Shown here piece after piece: positions 7,494 through 17,200 of a stretch of 25,575 nt of DNA. The stretch covers positions 1 to 25,575 of the forward strand of contig JALNZU010000042.1 in NCBI GenBank assembly GCA_023229245.1. Direction: 5' to 3'. The DNA comes from Bacteroidales bacterium. GTDB lineage: Bacteria; Bacteroidota; Bacteroidia; Bacteroidales; F082. Numbering within the stretch: the first letter of the stretch is position 1; each line of letters opens with the position of its first letter. The position numbers were made by a program, and so were the translations under genes. The notes below the pieces were generated by a model, which saw nothing but the letters and a program-made list of their open reading frames with translations, did not search any database and was not told the origin of the DNA.

Positions 7494-8231
7494 TTATCCG
7501 GCTACTTTAAAGACCAACGCACATTTAGCAGTAGCCTTTTCCTTGATTTCAGAGGTGAAATAAGTTGACCAGCTTACCGCTTCCAATAGTTCAAGACATC
7601 TGGCATGGTTGCCTTTTTCACGATATAATTCAGCAATAAAAGTTCTTGTAGCTGCCTTATCTTCTTGTATTCTAAGCAGTTCGATCAGACGGATAATATT
7701 AGCCACATAATTTGTATGCCGTTTTCTAAATTGCTTCAGCCGTTGTCTGTGGTTTATTATCTCCTGTACGTATGCAAAAGGATGTAGGAGGTGAAATGCT
7801 GCCCGTAAATGATGGTTTCTGACTAAATCGTTATACGTCCATAACAATAGCTTCCGAAGGTATATCTCCTGTTCGTTGGTATAAGGCTTCATCACTGCCA
7901 ACAAATTAGTCAACCGCCCGATCAACGCTAAAATACCTTCGGTTTTCTGGAGATCAGCTCCAAACATATACCAGGATTGAAACGGATAGGTTAACTCCAT
8001 ATCCTGTATTTGTTCGGGTGGCAGCAAGTTAATACTGTTAGTCAGCCAGAAAGGATGCGCACAAGAAGGACATATTACCAACTGATGATCAGTGGCTACC
8101 ACACCATCACATATCATTTTCCCGTCAGAATAGAGCTCAGTGTATGAGATCGCATCATTTTTCAGCCTTCTCCAAACTATTTCGGACTTGCATTGCGGAC
8201 AATGAAACACAAACAGATCAAATGCAGACAT
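7494..8231 (-). CDS. Zinc-ribbon protein of unknown function (245 aa)
   Basis: A split zinc ribbon is visible at the N-terminus: CPQC (C11, C14) and CPSC (C54, C57), with about 40 residues between the knuckles. The rest (about residues 75-240) is alpha-helical with leucine- and arginine-rich segments and looks like a TPR-style helical repeat (YREKGNHARCLELLEAVSW). There is no signal peptide or membrane helix, so it is probably cytoplasmic. I recognise no named family. It lies 19 bp after the aldolase-like gene and is probably co-transcribed with it. The zinc ribbon may bind nucleic acid or protein. Confidence 0.8.
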   Translation of the reverse strand: MSAFDLFVFHCPQCKSEIVWRRLKNDAISYTELYSDGKMICDGVVATDHQLVICPSCAHPFWLTNSINLLPPEQIQDMELTYPFQSWYMFGADLQKTEGILALIGRLTNLLAVMKPYTNEQEIYLRKLLLWTYNDLVRNHHLRAAFHLLHPFAYVQEIINHRQRLKQFRKRHTNYVANIIRLIELLRIQEDKAATRTFIAELYREKGNHARCLELLEAVSWSTYFTSEIKEKATAKCALVFKVAG

Positions 8232-8250
8232 TGGGTAAATAGGTCAATAT

Positions 8251-9321
8251 TTATGATTTAATGGATTGTATCAGCTCTTGAGCAAGATATACAAATTTAT
8301 CCACATCCTTTTCCTCTGTATCGAACGAGCACATCAGCCTGACTTCCATGCTTTCTTCATCCCATACATGAAAGAAATAGTGCTTTTGAAGCGGTTGTAT
8401 AAGCTTTTCGGGCATGATGGCAAACACTGCATTGGCTTCCACCTCTCTGCTTAGCCTGATACCTTTAACCGTTGAGAGGCGCTCACCTAATAACTTGGCC
8501 ATCCGATTGGCGTGCATGGCATTATTTTTCCATACTTCTTGCTCTATATAAGCTTGGAACTGAGCTAATATGAAACGCATTTTACTGGCTAACTGCATAC
8601 CCTGCTTGCGGTTGTATTCAAATCCTTCGGCTAACCGGGAGTTTGTAAATACTACTGCCTCACCCATCATCAGTCCGTTTTTTGTACCTCCAAACGACAG
8701 CACATCTACGCCTGTATCCCTTACCAATTCGGTAAAGCTACAATTCAGGGCTACGGCAGCATTGGCTATGCGTGCTCCGTCCATATGCAGATACATCTGG
8801 TGCTGATGGGCAAATCCGGCTAAGGCTCGTATCTCGTCAAGGGTATACACACCACCTAACTCAGTTGTTTGTGAGATACTGATAAGCTTAGGTTGCACAT
8901 GATGCTGAAAACCCCGGCTGTTCAAAAAAGGGTTGATTTGTTGAGGATAAATTTTCCCGTCCGGACAATAAACCGTTTGAAGCTTGATCCTGCCTATATT
9001 TTCAGGTGCACCGGCTTCATCCACGTTCAAATGAGCTGAATGAGGAGTGATAACCGATTCCCAAGGGCGAAGCAGTTGTCTGATGGCTAACACATTAGCA
9101 CCTGTCCCGTTCCAGACAAAATAGCTTCGGCTGTCTTCGCCAAAATGTTGCTGAAATAATTGTTGCACGTATTGCTCCAAGGGATCATCCTCACCATACG
9201 CAGGATGATGCTGCTGATTGATACGTATCAGGGCTTCCATGATCTCGGGTGAAACACCTGACCAGTTATCGCTGGCAAAACCTTTAGAGAAACTTGGTGT
9301 ATAGTTCATTGTAATACTCAT
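8251..9321 (-). CDS. PLP-dependent threonine-aldolase-like enzyme
   Basis: A fold-type I PLP enzyme of the beta-eliminating lyase/threonine aldolase family (356 aa). These enzymes usually cleave L-threonine or L-allo-threonine to glycine and acetaldehyde. Visible motifs: ASDNWSGVSPE at the N-terminus, YGEDDPLEQ (42-50), NGTGAN (71-76, cofactor phosphate region), HMDGARIANA (179-188, with D181 and R184) and SFGGTKNGLMMGEAV (209-223, with PLP lysine K214). Two starts are possible, M1 and M5. It sits 11 bp after rlmN in a tight minus-strand run. Substrate stereospecificity cannot be read from sequence. Confidence 0.9.
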   Translation of the reverse strand: MSITMNYTPSFSKGFASDNWSGVSPEIMEALIRINQQHHPAYGEDDPLEQYVQQLFQQHFGEDSRSYFVWNGTGANVLAIRQLLRPWESVITPHSAHLNVDEAGAPENIGRIKLQTVYCPDGKIYPQQINPFLNSRGFQHHVQPKLISISQTTELGGVYTLDEIRALAGFAHQHQMYLHMDGARIANAAVALNCSFTELVRDTGVDVLSFGGTKNGLMMGEAVVFTNSRLAEGFEYNRKQGMQLASKMRFILAQFQAYIEQEVWKNNAMHANRMAKLLGERLSTVKGIRLSREVEANAVFAIMPEKLIQPLQKHYFFHVWDEESMEVRLMCSFDTEEKDVDKFVYLAQELIQSIKS

Positions 9322-9332
9322 TTTTAAATAAA

Positions 9333-10373
9333 TCAGAAATCGGGTGCTTGTGTTTTAACTAACTCTTTAGTAGAGAGCAGTCCGCAAGCGGCTAATATAT
9401 CTTCACCGCGCGAGGCACGTATAGTGGTACGAAAGCCTTTACTCACCAAGCCTTCCCTAAACTGTTGAATACGCTCTTCGGATGCGCTTGCAAGCGGACT
9501 GTTAGGGATAGGGTGGAAGCGGATCAGGTTGATGCGGCATCGCATTCCGTGTAGCAGACGGCTGATGCCTTGTATGTGTCTATTGCTGTCGTTGAAATCT
9601 TTGAACATAATGTATTCAAACGACAGGCGACGTTGCTTGCCAAGATCATAACGGCGTAGAAGATCAACTACAGCCTGTATGGGATATACATTTTCTATGG
9701 GCATGATTTTTTTACGCTCTGCATGAAATGGGGTGTGCATACTGACAGCAAGGTGACAAGATGAATTTTCTATAAAGGTTTTCATAGCTGGGATGATCCC
9801 GATAGTTGATACTGTGATGCGTTTTGGACTCCATCCGTACCCCCAGTCGGCTGTGAGTATTTCACAGCTTTTCATCACGTTTTCAAGATTATCGAAAGGC
9901 TCGCCCATACCCATAAACACTATGTTCGACAGTGTTTCACGTTCGGGCAGGCTGCGTATCTGATGGATGATCTCGCCTGTGCTGAGTTGCCCTTGAAAAC
10001 CTTGTTTCCCTGTCATGCAAAACAAACAGCCCATCTTACACCCTACTTGTGATGACACACAAAGGGTAGCTCTTTTCCCTTCAGGTATATAGGCCGTCTC
10101 AATGAATGTGTGACCAGTTGAAGGATACAGATATTTTTTGGTGCCATCCACCGATGTTTGAACTTTGACAGCAGTTGACAGCTCAATACTATAGCCTTGT
10201 GCCAATTGATGCCGTAGTGATTTGGGAAGATTGGTCATCGCATCGAATTGGGTAATATGCTTTTTATAAATCCACTCGGCTATCTGACGAGCTGTAAACG
10301 CTGGTGCACCTAATGAAGCAACAATTTCTTCTATCTCTGCTAATGTCTTTCCGAAAAGTGAAGGATTTTTCAT
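9333..10373 (-). CDS. rlmN: 23S rRNA (adenine-C2)-methyltransferase / tRNA methyltransferase RlmN
   Basis: A radical-SAM enzyme that methylates C2 of A2503 in 23S rRNA and of A37 in certain tRNAs. The 346-aa length fits the family. The Fe-S binding CxxxCxxC is at C112, C116 and C119 (GCKMGCLFCMTGKQG), and the C-terminal methyl-carrying cysteine is C330 (AACGLL). GMGEPFDN (near 155-162), the SAM-binding GEP region, and VSTIG are also typical. Cfr resistance methylases share much of this, but the sequence reads as a housekeeping RlmN. It lies 9 bp after the flavoprotein reductase gene. Confidence 0.95.
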   Translation of the reverse strand: MKNPSLFGKTLAEIEEIVASLGAPAFTARQIAEWIYKKHITQFDAMTNLPKSLRHQLAQGYSIELSTAVKVQTSVDGTKKYLYPSTGHTFIETAYIPEGKRATLCVSSQVGCKMGCLFCMTGKQGFQGQLSTGEIIHQIRSLPERETLSNIVFMGMGEPFDNLENVMKSCEILTADWGYGWSPKRITVSTIGIIPAMKTFIENSSCHLAVSMHTPFHAERKKIMPIENVYPIQAVVDLLRRYDLGKQRRLSFEYIMFKDFNDSNRHIQGISRLLHGMRCRINLIRFHPIPNSPLASASEERIQQFREGLVSKGFRTTIRASRGEDILAACGLLSTKELVKTQAPDF

Positions 10374-10382
10374 GCTCGTTTA

Positions 10383-11081
10383 TCAAAAATATATCTCCGA
10401 CATGATTTTGTCAATTGGTATTTCTTTTTCGATCAGTATATCACGTACTTCTACAACCATTTCGGCGCTCCCACATAAATAATAAGTTTGATCTTTTGAT
10501 AGGCGGTCTTGCTCTTGCATCCATTGTGTAAGTCGTCCGTGGTAAAGTCCTTCTGCATGTTCTCCCGAGCAGCAGCGTATATAATTTTCTCCGAAAGTGG
10601 ATAAAAATTCGTTTTGAAAATAAAAGCTGTCGGCTGATCGTCCTCCATGAATCACTGTCTTGCCGTTTGCCATGCCCGATCGCATCATTGACCGAAAAGG
10701 AGCTATGCCTGTTCCTGCGGCTATCCACCATGCCGGCTGATCGTCTCCCAGAAAAGCACCAAACGGAGTTGAGATCCAAACGGGATCGCCTTGTGAGAGC
10801 TGTGCTAATTTGGGTGTAAGAAGGCCATCGGATTTAAGGTTGAATAAAACGCTAAGCTTTTCGTCCTGCTCTCCGCTACAGATACTATATAAACGGGGTG
10901 GGACAGATAGGTCGGTACTGATAGCAACAACCTGACCGGGCAGAAAATCAGCGGTTCGTAGAAAATGTAGCATGTACACTCCTTTACGCAAAAGCTCTAT
11001 ATGAGTGACGATTTGTTTTGATAAAGGCAGCTTTTCAATAAAATCGACAAGCCCGGCATCCATGATCAGTGTATTTCGCAC
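10383..11081 (-). CDS. Ferredoxin/flavodoxin-NADP+ reductase-like flavoprotein
   Basis: A cytoplasmic FAD/NAD(P)H oxidoreductase of 232 aa. The FAD domain has RLYSICS (63-69, RxYS motif). The nucleotide domain has GTGIAPFRSM (123-132) and YYLCGSAEMVVEVRDIL (200-216). The protein ends in aromatic EIYF, which in this family stacks on the flavin. It has no extra domain, so the partner is probably ferredoxin or flavodoxin. RlmN, encoded 9 bp downstream, needs reducing power for its radical-SAM cluster, so a supply role is plausible but not shown. The start could be M1 or M7. Confidence 0.88.
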   Translation of the reverse strand: MRNTLIMDAGLVDFIEKLPLSKQIVTHIELLRKGVYMLHFLRTADFLPGQVVAISTDLSVPPRLYSICSGEQDEKLSVLFNLKSDGLLTPKLAQLSQGDPVWISTPFGAFLGDDQPAWWIAAGTGIAPFRSMMRSGMANGKTVIHGGRSADSFYFQNEFLSTFGENYIRCCSGEHAEGLYHGRLTQWMQEQDRLSKDQTYYLCGSAEMVVEVRDILIEKEIPIDKIMSEIYF

Positions 11082-11108
11082 AAAAGTACGCTTTTCTCTG
11101 ATGGGATA

Positions 11109-12716
11109 TCAGAATCCTCTTCCAAAGATTTCCCAGAACTGATGTTCTAACTCTTTCCATCGCAACACTGTAGCACCATAAAAAGCATGCGTATAATCGT
11201 TCAATTTAGTTTGTGCTTCAGCTTGCTTGTCTGACGAGAGCATTTCTTTGATTTGTTTTTCAAGCTCCGGCATTTCTTCTATGGCTTTCTTTTCAAACAG
11301 TTCTAAATTTTGTAGTATAGTTTTGTGGGTTCTACCCCAGCTCAGGGTTGCTAATTTATTGGCTTTACGATATTTCCATAGTGCAGCATCTTCGTTATAG
11401 CGTTTTTGACCGCAATATTCAAAGTCGTGGGGCAAGCGAGTTGATCCGGTAAAGATAGGGATGCGTGGACTTTCAGCCGGGTTATCGAACGAGAACCACG
11501 ATATCCCACCTATCTCGTCGGGCAGCCAGTCGCGTAACTGCATGATATGTGAGTAGGAGCACCAGGAGACAGCCACTGTACGTTGAAATTCAACCGTACC
11601 AGGTGCGATGAAATTTAATGTGTTACGCATATCGGTTGTCAGCCACGGATTAGCTACAGGACTAACCAAAGTGTCGCTGCCAATAGGTTTACGGTTTTCG
11701 TCAAATAAAGTTTTAATATATCGGACGTTTTGGGTCATATCATATTCTGTTCCTTCATAGGTTTCACGATACAGCTCCGTCACTTTTTGCAGGCTAACTT
11801 TTTGATCGGGCTTAACCGAAAAGGGCAGCTCTTCCATATCCATTGTCAATCCTAACGAAGGTGCTAACGCATTGAGTATAAAGAACTCTCGTATTTTATA
11901 TGGTTTTTCTTGATTGGCATATGCTTTCCAGAATTTAAATGGTTCATTCCCATCCCATAATCCGAATTCTAATGCTACTGATTCCACATTATCCGAGGCC
12001 ATGAAATAGTCTGGTTTGCTCCGGTCTATTATGCTGATACGAGCTATATTGGCTGATACGCCTACATGATCGTCGGGAATCCGTTGTGCAGCCCATACTC
12101 CTCCAATTTTTTCAGGGCCTTCACCTACTATTTCCATCTGCCATACCTCATGTTTGTCGGCTATAGTGATGCATTCGCCCCAGTCGCCATAGCCGTATTC
12201 TCCTATCAGTTTACCTATCAGCTGTATGGCATCTCTGGCGTTGTCGCATCGCTGCAATGCAATCCGTTGCAGCTCTTCTATCTGGAACATCCCATTTTTA
12301 TTGACTAAGGTATCCGGTCCTACGAAAGTAGTCTCACCAATGGCTAGTTGTTTCTCATTCATGCTGGGATAAGCGGTGTTGAGGTAGGCAAAGGTGTGTT
12401 GTGCCTGAGGGATGGTACCGGCTAGTTTAAGTTTGCGTGTATCCCAAGGCGTCTCGGTATGTAGGTTCCCTTTGTACACTTTATGGGTTGCAGTATCTTC
12501 GTGATCCTGAGCTGGCTCTATGCGTAGCCATGTGCGATAGTTTCCGTCGCATGTGTGCGAGGTGATCACCGATCCGTCAACCGAAGCTTTTTTCCCAACC
12601 ATGATGCTGGTACAACTCTCGCCGAACCAAGGATCGCTTTTTTCCGGTTGAGCCAGAAGACCAGCTTGTATAGCTATTATCCAACAGAAAAGCAGCAAAA
12701 TGTTCTTCATATGCAT
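11109..12716 (-). CDS. Secreted C69-family dipeptidase
   Basis: A 535-aa N-terminal-nucleophile peptidase that cleaves dipeptides in the periplasm or outside the cell. A signal peptide (residues 1-22, ending GLLAQ) precedes the expected N-terminal nucleophile C35 in GESCTSIMVGKKASVDGS, which matches the family start (CTS-VGK-AS-DGS). The short propeptide between the signal and C35 would be removed autocatalytically. The start is M1 or M3 (MHMKN). It is the first gene of the minus-strand run ending in the CLC gene; the 27-bp gap to the reductase gene suggests co-transcription. Peptide scavenging is typical of Bacteroidales. Confidence 0.9.
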   Translation of the reverse strand: MHMKNILLLFCWIIAIQAGLLAQPEKSDPWFGESCTSIMVGKKASVDGSVITSHTCDGNYRTWLRIEPAQDHEDTATHKVYKGNLHTETPWDTRKLKLAGTIPQAQHTFAYLNTAYPSMNEKQLAIGETTFVGPDTLVNKNGMFQIEELQRIALQRCDNARDAIQLIGKLIGEYGYGDWGECITIADKHEVWQMEIVGEGPEKIGGVWAAQRIPDDHVGVSANIARISIIDRSKPDYFMASDNVESVALEFGLWDGNEPFKFWKAYANQEKPYKIREFFILNALAPSLGLTMDMEELPFSVKPDQKVSLQKVTELYRETYEGTEYDMTQNVRYIKTLFDENRKPIGSDTLVSPVANPWLTTDMRNTLNFIAPGTVEFQRTVAVSWCSYSHIMQLRDWLPDEIGGISWFSFDNPAESPRIPIFTGSTRLPHDFEYCGQKRYNEDAALWKYRKANKLATLSWGRTHKTILQNLELFEKKAIEEMPELEKQIKEMLSSDKQAEAQTKLNDYTHAFYGATVLRWKELEHQFWEIFGRGF

Positions 12717-12754
12717 GAAATTTTTTGTTTAAGCCGCCTAAACTACGAATTAAA

Positions 12755-12796
12755 GCAGCTAAGAGCTGCATCATAATCAGTAAAAGGTAGCTCTTA
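12755..12796. promoter_or_regulatory. Overlapping alternative hairpins upstream of the dipeptidase
   Basis: In the 246-bp gap between the RND gene and the dipeptidase, GCAGCT-AAG-AGCTGC (12755-12769) can form a tight 6-bp hairpin. The overlapping TAAGAGCT (12760-12767) can instead pair with AGCTCTTA (12789-12796). The two folds exclude each other. There is no U-tract, so a classical terminator is unlikely. It may be part of the dipeptidase leader. Confidence 0.3.
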
Positions 12797-12962
12797 TGCT
12801 ATAAATGGTTGGAGAATAGGATGTAGGTATGATGCCAATATGTGCTATACGATAAGAGATCATATGATTAAAAATGTATTTACTAGTTCATCTCCTATGT
12901 AGATGGAAATATGCAATAATTGGTTAAACTCAAATTATGCAATTATCTAATATATATTTAGG

Positions 12963-15900
12963 TTAGTCCTTATAAAGGTAATAATAAAAAATTGGAATAA
13001 GATATAAACTGACAAGTGTACCAATGGTCAAACCTCCAATTACCGATAACGCCAATGGAAGTTGAAGATCAGAGCCCATTCCTTTAATAAATAGTAATGG
13101 CACTAATGCCAAAATTGTAGTCAAGCTTGTCATCATAATCGGTTTAAACCTCCTTTTACCACTTTCGAGTATTGCGTCTTTAATTTTGTATCCTTGCTTG
13201 CGTAATCTATTGATGGTATCAATTTTAAGTATGGAATCATTGATTGTTATTCCGCTCACTACAATAATACCAATCATAGACATGATATTAAGTGAGTTAT
13301 TGAATATCCATAATAACAATAAAGCTCCTGCCGTCGAAAAAACAAGTTCAGAAAGAACAATCAATGGTTGTGATAATGATTCAAACTGGGCTGTAAGGAT
13401 AAAAAATAATAACAGAAAAGAAATCAATAAAACAATTAATAGTTCATTAAGAATATCTAATCCGTCAAACAATGCACCATGCCATGTTAAACGCAGGTCT
13501 TTGCTAAGTTCATCAAATGCTGTATTAGCGGTGTTGATAAGTTGTCGGAAATCTGAATAATCAGCATCAAAATCAATGGCAACATACTCACCATGTCTGT
13601 CTGCCATTATAGATTTAAGTTCAGTTTCCTTTTTATACTCCAATATTGCAGATAGTGGTATTTGCCGGCCTTGTTTGTTTGTTACAAAAGCTGAGGCTAT
13701 TTTATCGGTGAAAGCTCCTGATGTGGATGCAAATACTATGGGTAGTGCGTTTCCGGCTTCTTTAATCGTGCTGATGTGTTTTTTGCCGAAAAGCAGCTCA
13801 AGTTGCGAAATAAGTGCTTCAAAATCAACATCGTAAAGCGCTATCTTCGCAAAATCAGGATAAATAGCGATTATTGTACCAATATTTACTTTGACTTGAT
13901 TACGGAAAGGTATTTTATCAGCAGATGATGCGATGTAGTTAACATCTGTTATTCCCAATGGTTTTTCTTCAAGCGGTCGGAATCTGGCAGTGAGCGATGT
14001 CGGGTTTTGTGAAAACACCATATCGAAAATATTCTCTGACGGCTTAAAAGTCAGATCGGCCAAAGGATAGCTTTCTTTGAAGATAGTAACTAATTCATCT
14101 ATAATAGCTGGGAGATCAGTAGCTTCAGCAAGACGGAAATAGATCTCGGATTCGTTTTGTTTTGGTCGTATCCCTTTTAAAAACACAAATTGTTGTGTGC
14201 CAATAAACATTTCATGGTTAATTACAGGAGTCTGTAAATTACTGACTAAATTAATTGTTCGTTCCTTGTTTTCAAAAATAGTGATAGGCTCATTCCAATC
14301 AATTTTTACTATGACTTCGGTTTGTGTGACACGTGGGAATGTTTCTTTGTTGATACCAAAAAAGGTAAAATAGCCTAGAGGGATGGCACTTGCAAATAGG
14401 AATACTGTGAGTAGGCGGTTATTCATCACTAGCACAAGTATGTACTCATACCATTTTTCTACAGATCTTTCGGAGGTTGTTTGGGTAGTTTGCCCTTTAT
14501 AAACTGCTCTATAAAGCACTGGTAGAACCATTATTGATATAAGCAATGAGCTTGTGAGGCTTAGAGTAACAGCTATGGCTTGCTCGTAAAACAATTCGCC
14601 GGCTATACCACTCAGAAAGACTAAGGGAATAAAAACAGCGCATGTAGTTAAAGTTGAACTAATTAATGGGCGAATTACTTCATTTGTTCCACTAACACAG
14701 GCCTCATCAACTGTGGAGCCTCTTTCTCGCCATTGATTAATATTGTCAGTTACAATGATAGAGTTATCAATCATCATACCTACGCCTAAAATCAAGCCGG
14801 CTAATGAAATGGTGTTGATAGAGACGCCTGCAAGAAACAGAAAAAAAACTGCGACTATCAATGACACAGGCAGAGTTAGAGCAATAAGCACAGGTTGTTT
14901 TCTGCTTCGCATAAACCCAAAAACAATTACAACAGAAAAAACTATCCCTAATAATAATGATTGTTGCAGGTTCTCAAGCGATACTTTTAAAAGTGTTGCC
15001 TGATTGCGCCCAATTTCAAATTGCAAATCAGGGTGTTCGTCGGTTAACTCGGCTATAACTGACTTTACCTGTGCTTGCATCTCCTGCATGCGTGCATCAG
15101 CTTGCTTGTAAACAGTCATTGTAATTGATTGGTTACCCATAAATATGTTGAAGCCTTCTTTGTTTTTGGGTTGGCGGTTAATCTGAACAAACTCGCTGAG
15201 CGAATAATGCCGGTTGTTTTTGACAAGCAATAATTCTTTGATATCGTCTGCATTGCGGATTGTGTTTCCAATTCGTACATGGTATTGGTATTGACCATCT
15301 TGTATGAGCAGGCTGCCAATAGTTATATTGTTGATTTCAAGTGTTGTGGCTATATCTTCGTGGGAAACACCAACGGCCTTCATTTTGCTTTCGTTAGTAT
15401 AAAGAGCTATTTCAGCTTGCTCTAAGCCATTGATATCAACAAATGACACATCTGTTAATTGCTCCAATCGACGCTTTATTATTTGTACTGCAAATTCACT
15501 TAGCTCAAGAAAGCCATCAGTTTTTTCAGTAATTTGTTTTGTCGGAGTAATATGAAGGTAGAAAACCGGAATATCTGTTGGGCTTGATTTTAGGACAACC
15601 GGCCTTTCCATGTCGGGTGGCAGGTGGTTAGCAAAGGCATCAACTATCTCATTTGTTTCAAGATAAGCATATTGTATTTGCGTTCCATGTTTAAATCGCA
15701 GGTTTATGGTTGCACTGCCGTCCCTGGTAGTGCTTTCGATTGTATGCAGGCTGTTGAGTTGCGCCAATTGAGTTCTTATAGGTGCAACAACACTGTTTTC
15801 TAAACGACGGGCATCAATATCAGCTTGTTGCAGGTGAATTGTTATCTCAGGCACATCCAACTCAGGTAGAAGCGATACAGGCATATTAAAAACTGCCACT

Positions 15901-15971
15901 ATGCCCATTACAATGATGGCAATGAGTGAGGCCAAAACTCCAACCGGACGTTTGATGAGAAATTCTACCAC
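12963..15971 (-). CDS. RND-family efflux permease (AcrB/HAE-like)
   Basis: A large inner-membrane proton-driven exporter (1002 aa) with the usual 12-helix layout and two large periplasmic loops (about 35-335 and 545-835). TM1 begins with FLIKRPVGVLASL. TM4 holds GVGMMIDNSIIV with a single proton-relay aspartate D402, where AcrB has a DD pair. The TM10 counterpart reads GITINDSILKID, so the AcrB lysine K940 position is not a lysine. Translation starts at GTG (15971-15969), 11 bp after the adaptor gene stop codon and with AAGGA upstream. No TolC-type outer-membrane factor gene is in the window. The substrate is unknown; it could be lipids, drugs or small peptides. Confidence 0.93.
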   Translation of the reverse strand: MVEFLIKRPVGVLASLIAIIVMGIVAVFNMPVSLLPELDVPEITIHLQQADIDARRLENSVVAPIRTQLAQLNSLHTIESTTRDGSATINLRFKHGTQIQYAYLETNEIVDAFANHLPPDMERPVVLKSSPTDIPVFYLHITPTKQITEKTDGFLELSEFAVQIIKRRLEQLTDVSFVDINGLEQAEIALYTNESKMKAVGVSHEDIATTLEINNITIGSLLIQDGQYQYHVRIGNTIRNADDIKELLLVKNNRHYSLSEFVQINRQPKNKEGFNIFMGNQSITMTVYKQADARMQEMQAQVKSVIAELTDEHPDLQFEIGRNQATLLKVSLENLQQSLLLGIVFSVVIVFGFMRSRKQPVLIALTLPVSLIVAVFFLFLAGVSINTISLAGLILGVGMMIDNSIIVTDNINQWRERGSTVDEACVSGTNEVIRPLISSTLTTCAVFIPLVFLSGIAGELFYEQAIAVTLSLTSSLLISIMVLPVLYRAVYKGQTTQTTSERSVEKWYEYILVLVMNNRLLTVFLFASAIPLGYFTFFGINKETFPRVTQTEVIVKIDWNEPITIFENKERTINLVSNLQTPVINHEMFIGTQQFVFLKGIRPKQNESEIYFRLAEATDLPAIIDELVTIFKESYPLADLTFKPSENIFDMVFSQNPTSLTARFRPLEEKPLGITDVNYIASSADKIPFRNQVKVNIGTIIAIYPDFAKIALYDVDFEALISQLELLFGKKHISTIKEAGNALPIVFASTSGAFTDKIASAFVTNKQGRQIPLSAILEYKKETELKSIMADRHGEYVAIDFDADYSDFRQLINTANTAFDELSKDLRLTWHGALFDGLDILNELLIVLLISFLLLFFILTAQFESLSQPLIVLSELVFSTAGALLLLWIFNNSLNIMSMIGIIVVSGITINDSILKIDTINRLRKQGYKIKDAILESGKRRFKPIMMTSLTTILALVPLLFIKGMGSDLQLPLALSVIGGLTIGTLVSLYLIPIFYYYLYKD

Positions 15972-15974
15972 AGC

Positions 15975-17057
15975 TTATTCCTTATTCACAACCTTTATTC
16001 TTGCATCATGTGCCAGATTCAGGTTACCGGATATAACAATACTGTCATTCATAGACAAACCATCGGCTATAGCCAAATGAGAACTGTTTTGATAGGCTAT
16101 TTTCACATAATTCCATTTAGCCTGGCCGTTCTCAACAGTGAAAACAACATCGCGGTTGTTACGTACCACAAGCGCTTGCTTAGGAATAATGAGTTGGTTT
16201 GGGACCAACTCTTCAACGATCACATTAGCATTCATTCCATCAACCAATCGGATACCAGTATTTGAATATCCTTGCTTTATTTCTGCTGTAACCTGCATAA
16301 GTCCTTGTCTGTCAACAGAGAAATTGATCTCGTTAAGTTCTGCTATCAACCATTCATTGTCATTGATTATTGGTTTTACACGAACATAGGAAGCTTTTTT
16401 CAGCCTGTCAATTTCAGTTTCAATGATAGAAAACTTAACTACAAAAGCTTCTTCATTGATGAGTGTACAAAAGACTTCACCAGCCGAAATATGATTGAAA
16501 GCTTGTGTGCTAATACCTGCAATCCTGCCTGTAAAAGGAGCAAAAAGTTTAGTGTCATTGAGTGCAAGTGATGCTTGTTCTACCTGAAGGACGGCAGCAT
16601 TATAGCCTGCTTGTGTTTTTAAATTTGAGAGTAATTCAGGCTCAATGGTAGTTGTATCATACCCTAAGCCATTCGAATAGCCTAACAATATTGACTGCAA
16701 CTCTGTGCGGGCAGAGTTGAATGTTTCATTGGCAAGGGCCATTTGATTTTGTTGCCGGACATCTTCAAGCGTTGCCAGGAGTTGTCCTTTTTCAACTTCA
16801 TCTCCATTGCGTACACCGATTGATTGAATAGTACCTGATGTAGCAAAGTGAAGGCTTGCTTTTTTAGTGGCATGTATTGTGCCATTTACCGGCATTTGTA
16901 GCGGAAAGTTGCCAAATACTACAGGTATTGCACTCACTTGTAAACCCTCTTTTTCTGATATGAGCTGTTGCATATCCTCCACAACTGGCTTGGGTGGTGA
17001 ATGTTCACATCCTATGAACACAACCAATACAATTAGTAAGAAAAAGTTGTAGCGCAT
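15975..17057 (-). CDS. Periplasmic adaptor (membrane-fusion) lipoprotein of RND pump
   Basis: A 360-aa HlyD/AcrA-type adaptor that links the RND permease to an outer-membrane channel. A lipoprotein signal ends at C17 (VFIGC). The biotinyl-lipoyl halves are around GTIQSIGVRNGDEVEKGQLLA (about 93-113) and LFAPFTGRIAGIS (about 171-183), separated by a short helical hairpin. The beta-barrel and membrane-proximal domains follow (IIPKQALVV near 290). It is encoded just before the permease, with which it almost overlaps. It starts 11 bp after a 43-aa hydrophobic ORF whose leader is duplicated elsewhere in the window (20291-20626), so the pump may be expressed from a peptide-type promoter. Confidence 0.93.
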   Translation of the reverse strand: MRYNFFLLIVLVVFIGCEHSPPKPVVEDMQQLISEKEGLQVSAIPVVFGNFPLQMPVNGTIHATKKASLHFATSGTIQSIGVRNGDEVEKGQLLATLEDVRQQNQMALANETFNSARTELQSILLGYSNGLGYDTTTIEPELLSNLKTQAGYNAAVLQVEQASLALNDTKLFAPFTGRIAGISTQAFNHISAGEVFCTLINEEAFVVKFSIIETEIDRLKKASYVRVKPIINDNEWLIAELNEINFSVDRQGLMQVTAEIKQGYSNTGIRLVDGMNANVIVEELVPNQLIIPKQALVVRNNRDVVFTVENGQAKWNYVKIAYQNSSHLAIADGLSMNDSIVISGNLNLAHDARIKVVNKE

Positions 17058-17068
17058 AGTATCTTACT

Positions 17069-17200
17069 TTATATTAATTTATACAAATATACTTTTTTAC
17101 TAACTTCTGTAATAAGAAATTGAATAAAAAGAAGAAAAAACATTACAAACAGTAGAGCAGGGAAGGCACTAGTTTTAAATGATAATTTTGCTTGTTTCAT
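17069..17200 (-). CDS. Tiny hydrophobic peptide, degenerate relative of the Cys-rich peptide genes (43 aa)
   Basis: The frame starts MKQAKLSFKTSAF and continues with a strongly hydrophobic helix (PALLFVMFFLLFIQFLI). Its first codons match the start of the 85-aa peptide at 20033-20290 (MRQAK), and about 330 bp of upstream sequence is also related. It lacks the downstream cysteine region of the three Cys-rich peptides and ends 11 bp before the adaptor gene. It may be a truncated paralogue, a leader peptide for the pump operon, or an untranslated remnant. Confidence in expression is limited because the protein is short. Confidence 0.45.
   Translation of the reverse strand: MKQAKLSFKTSAFPALLFVMFFLLFIQFLITEVSKKVYLYKLI

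Noticed and set aside
12963..17057. Complete tripartite efflux operon
   Set aside because: Adaptor and permease are present, but no TolC-type outer-membrane factor is encoded nearby, so only a two-gene unit can be claimed.
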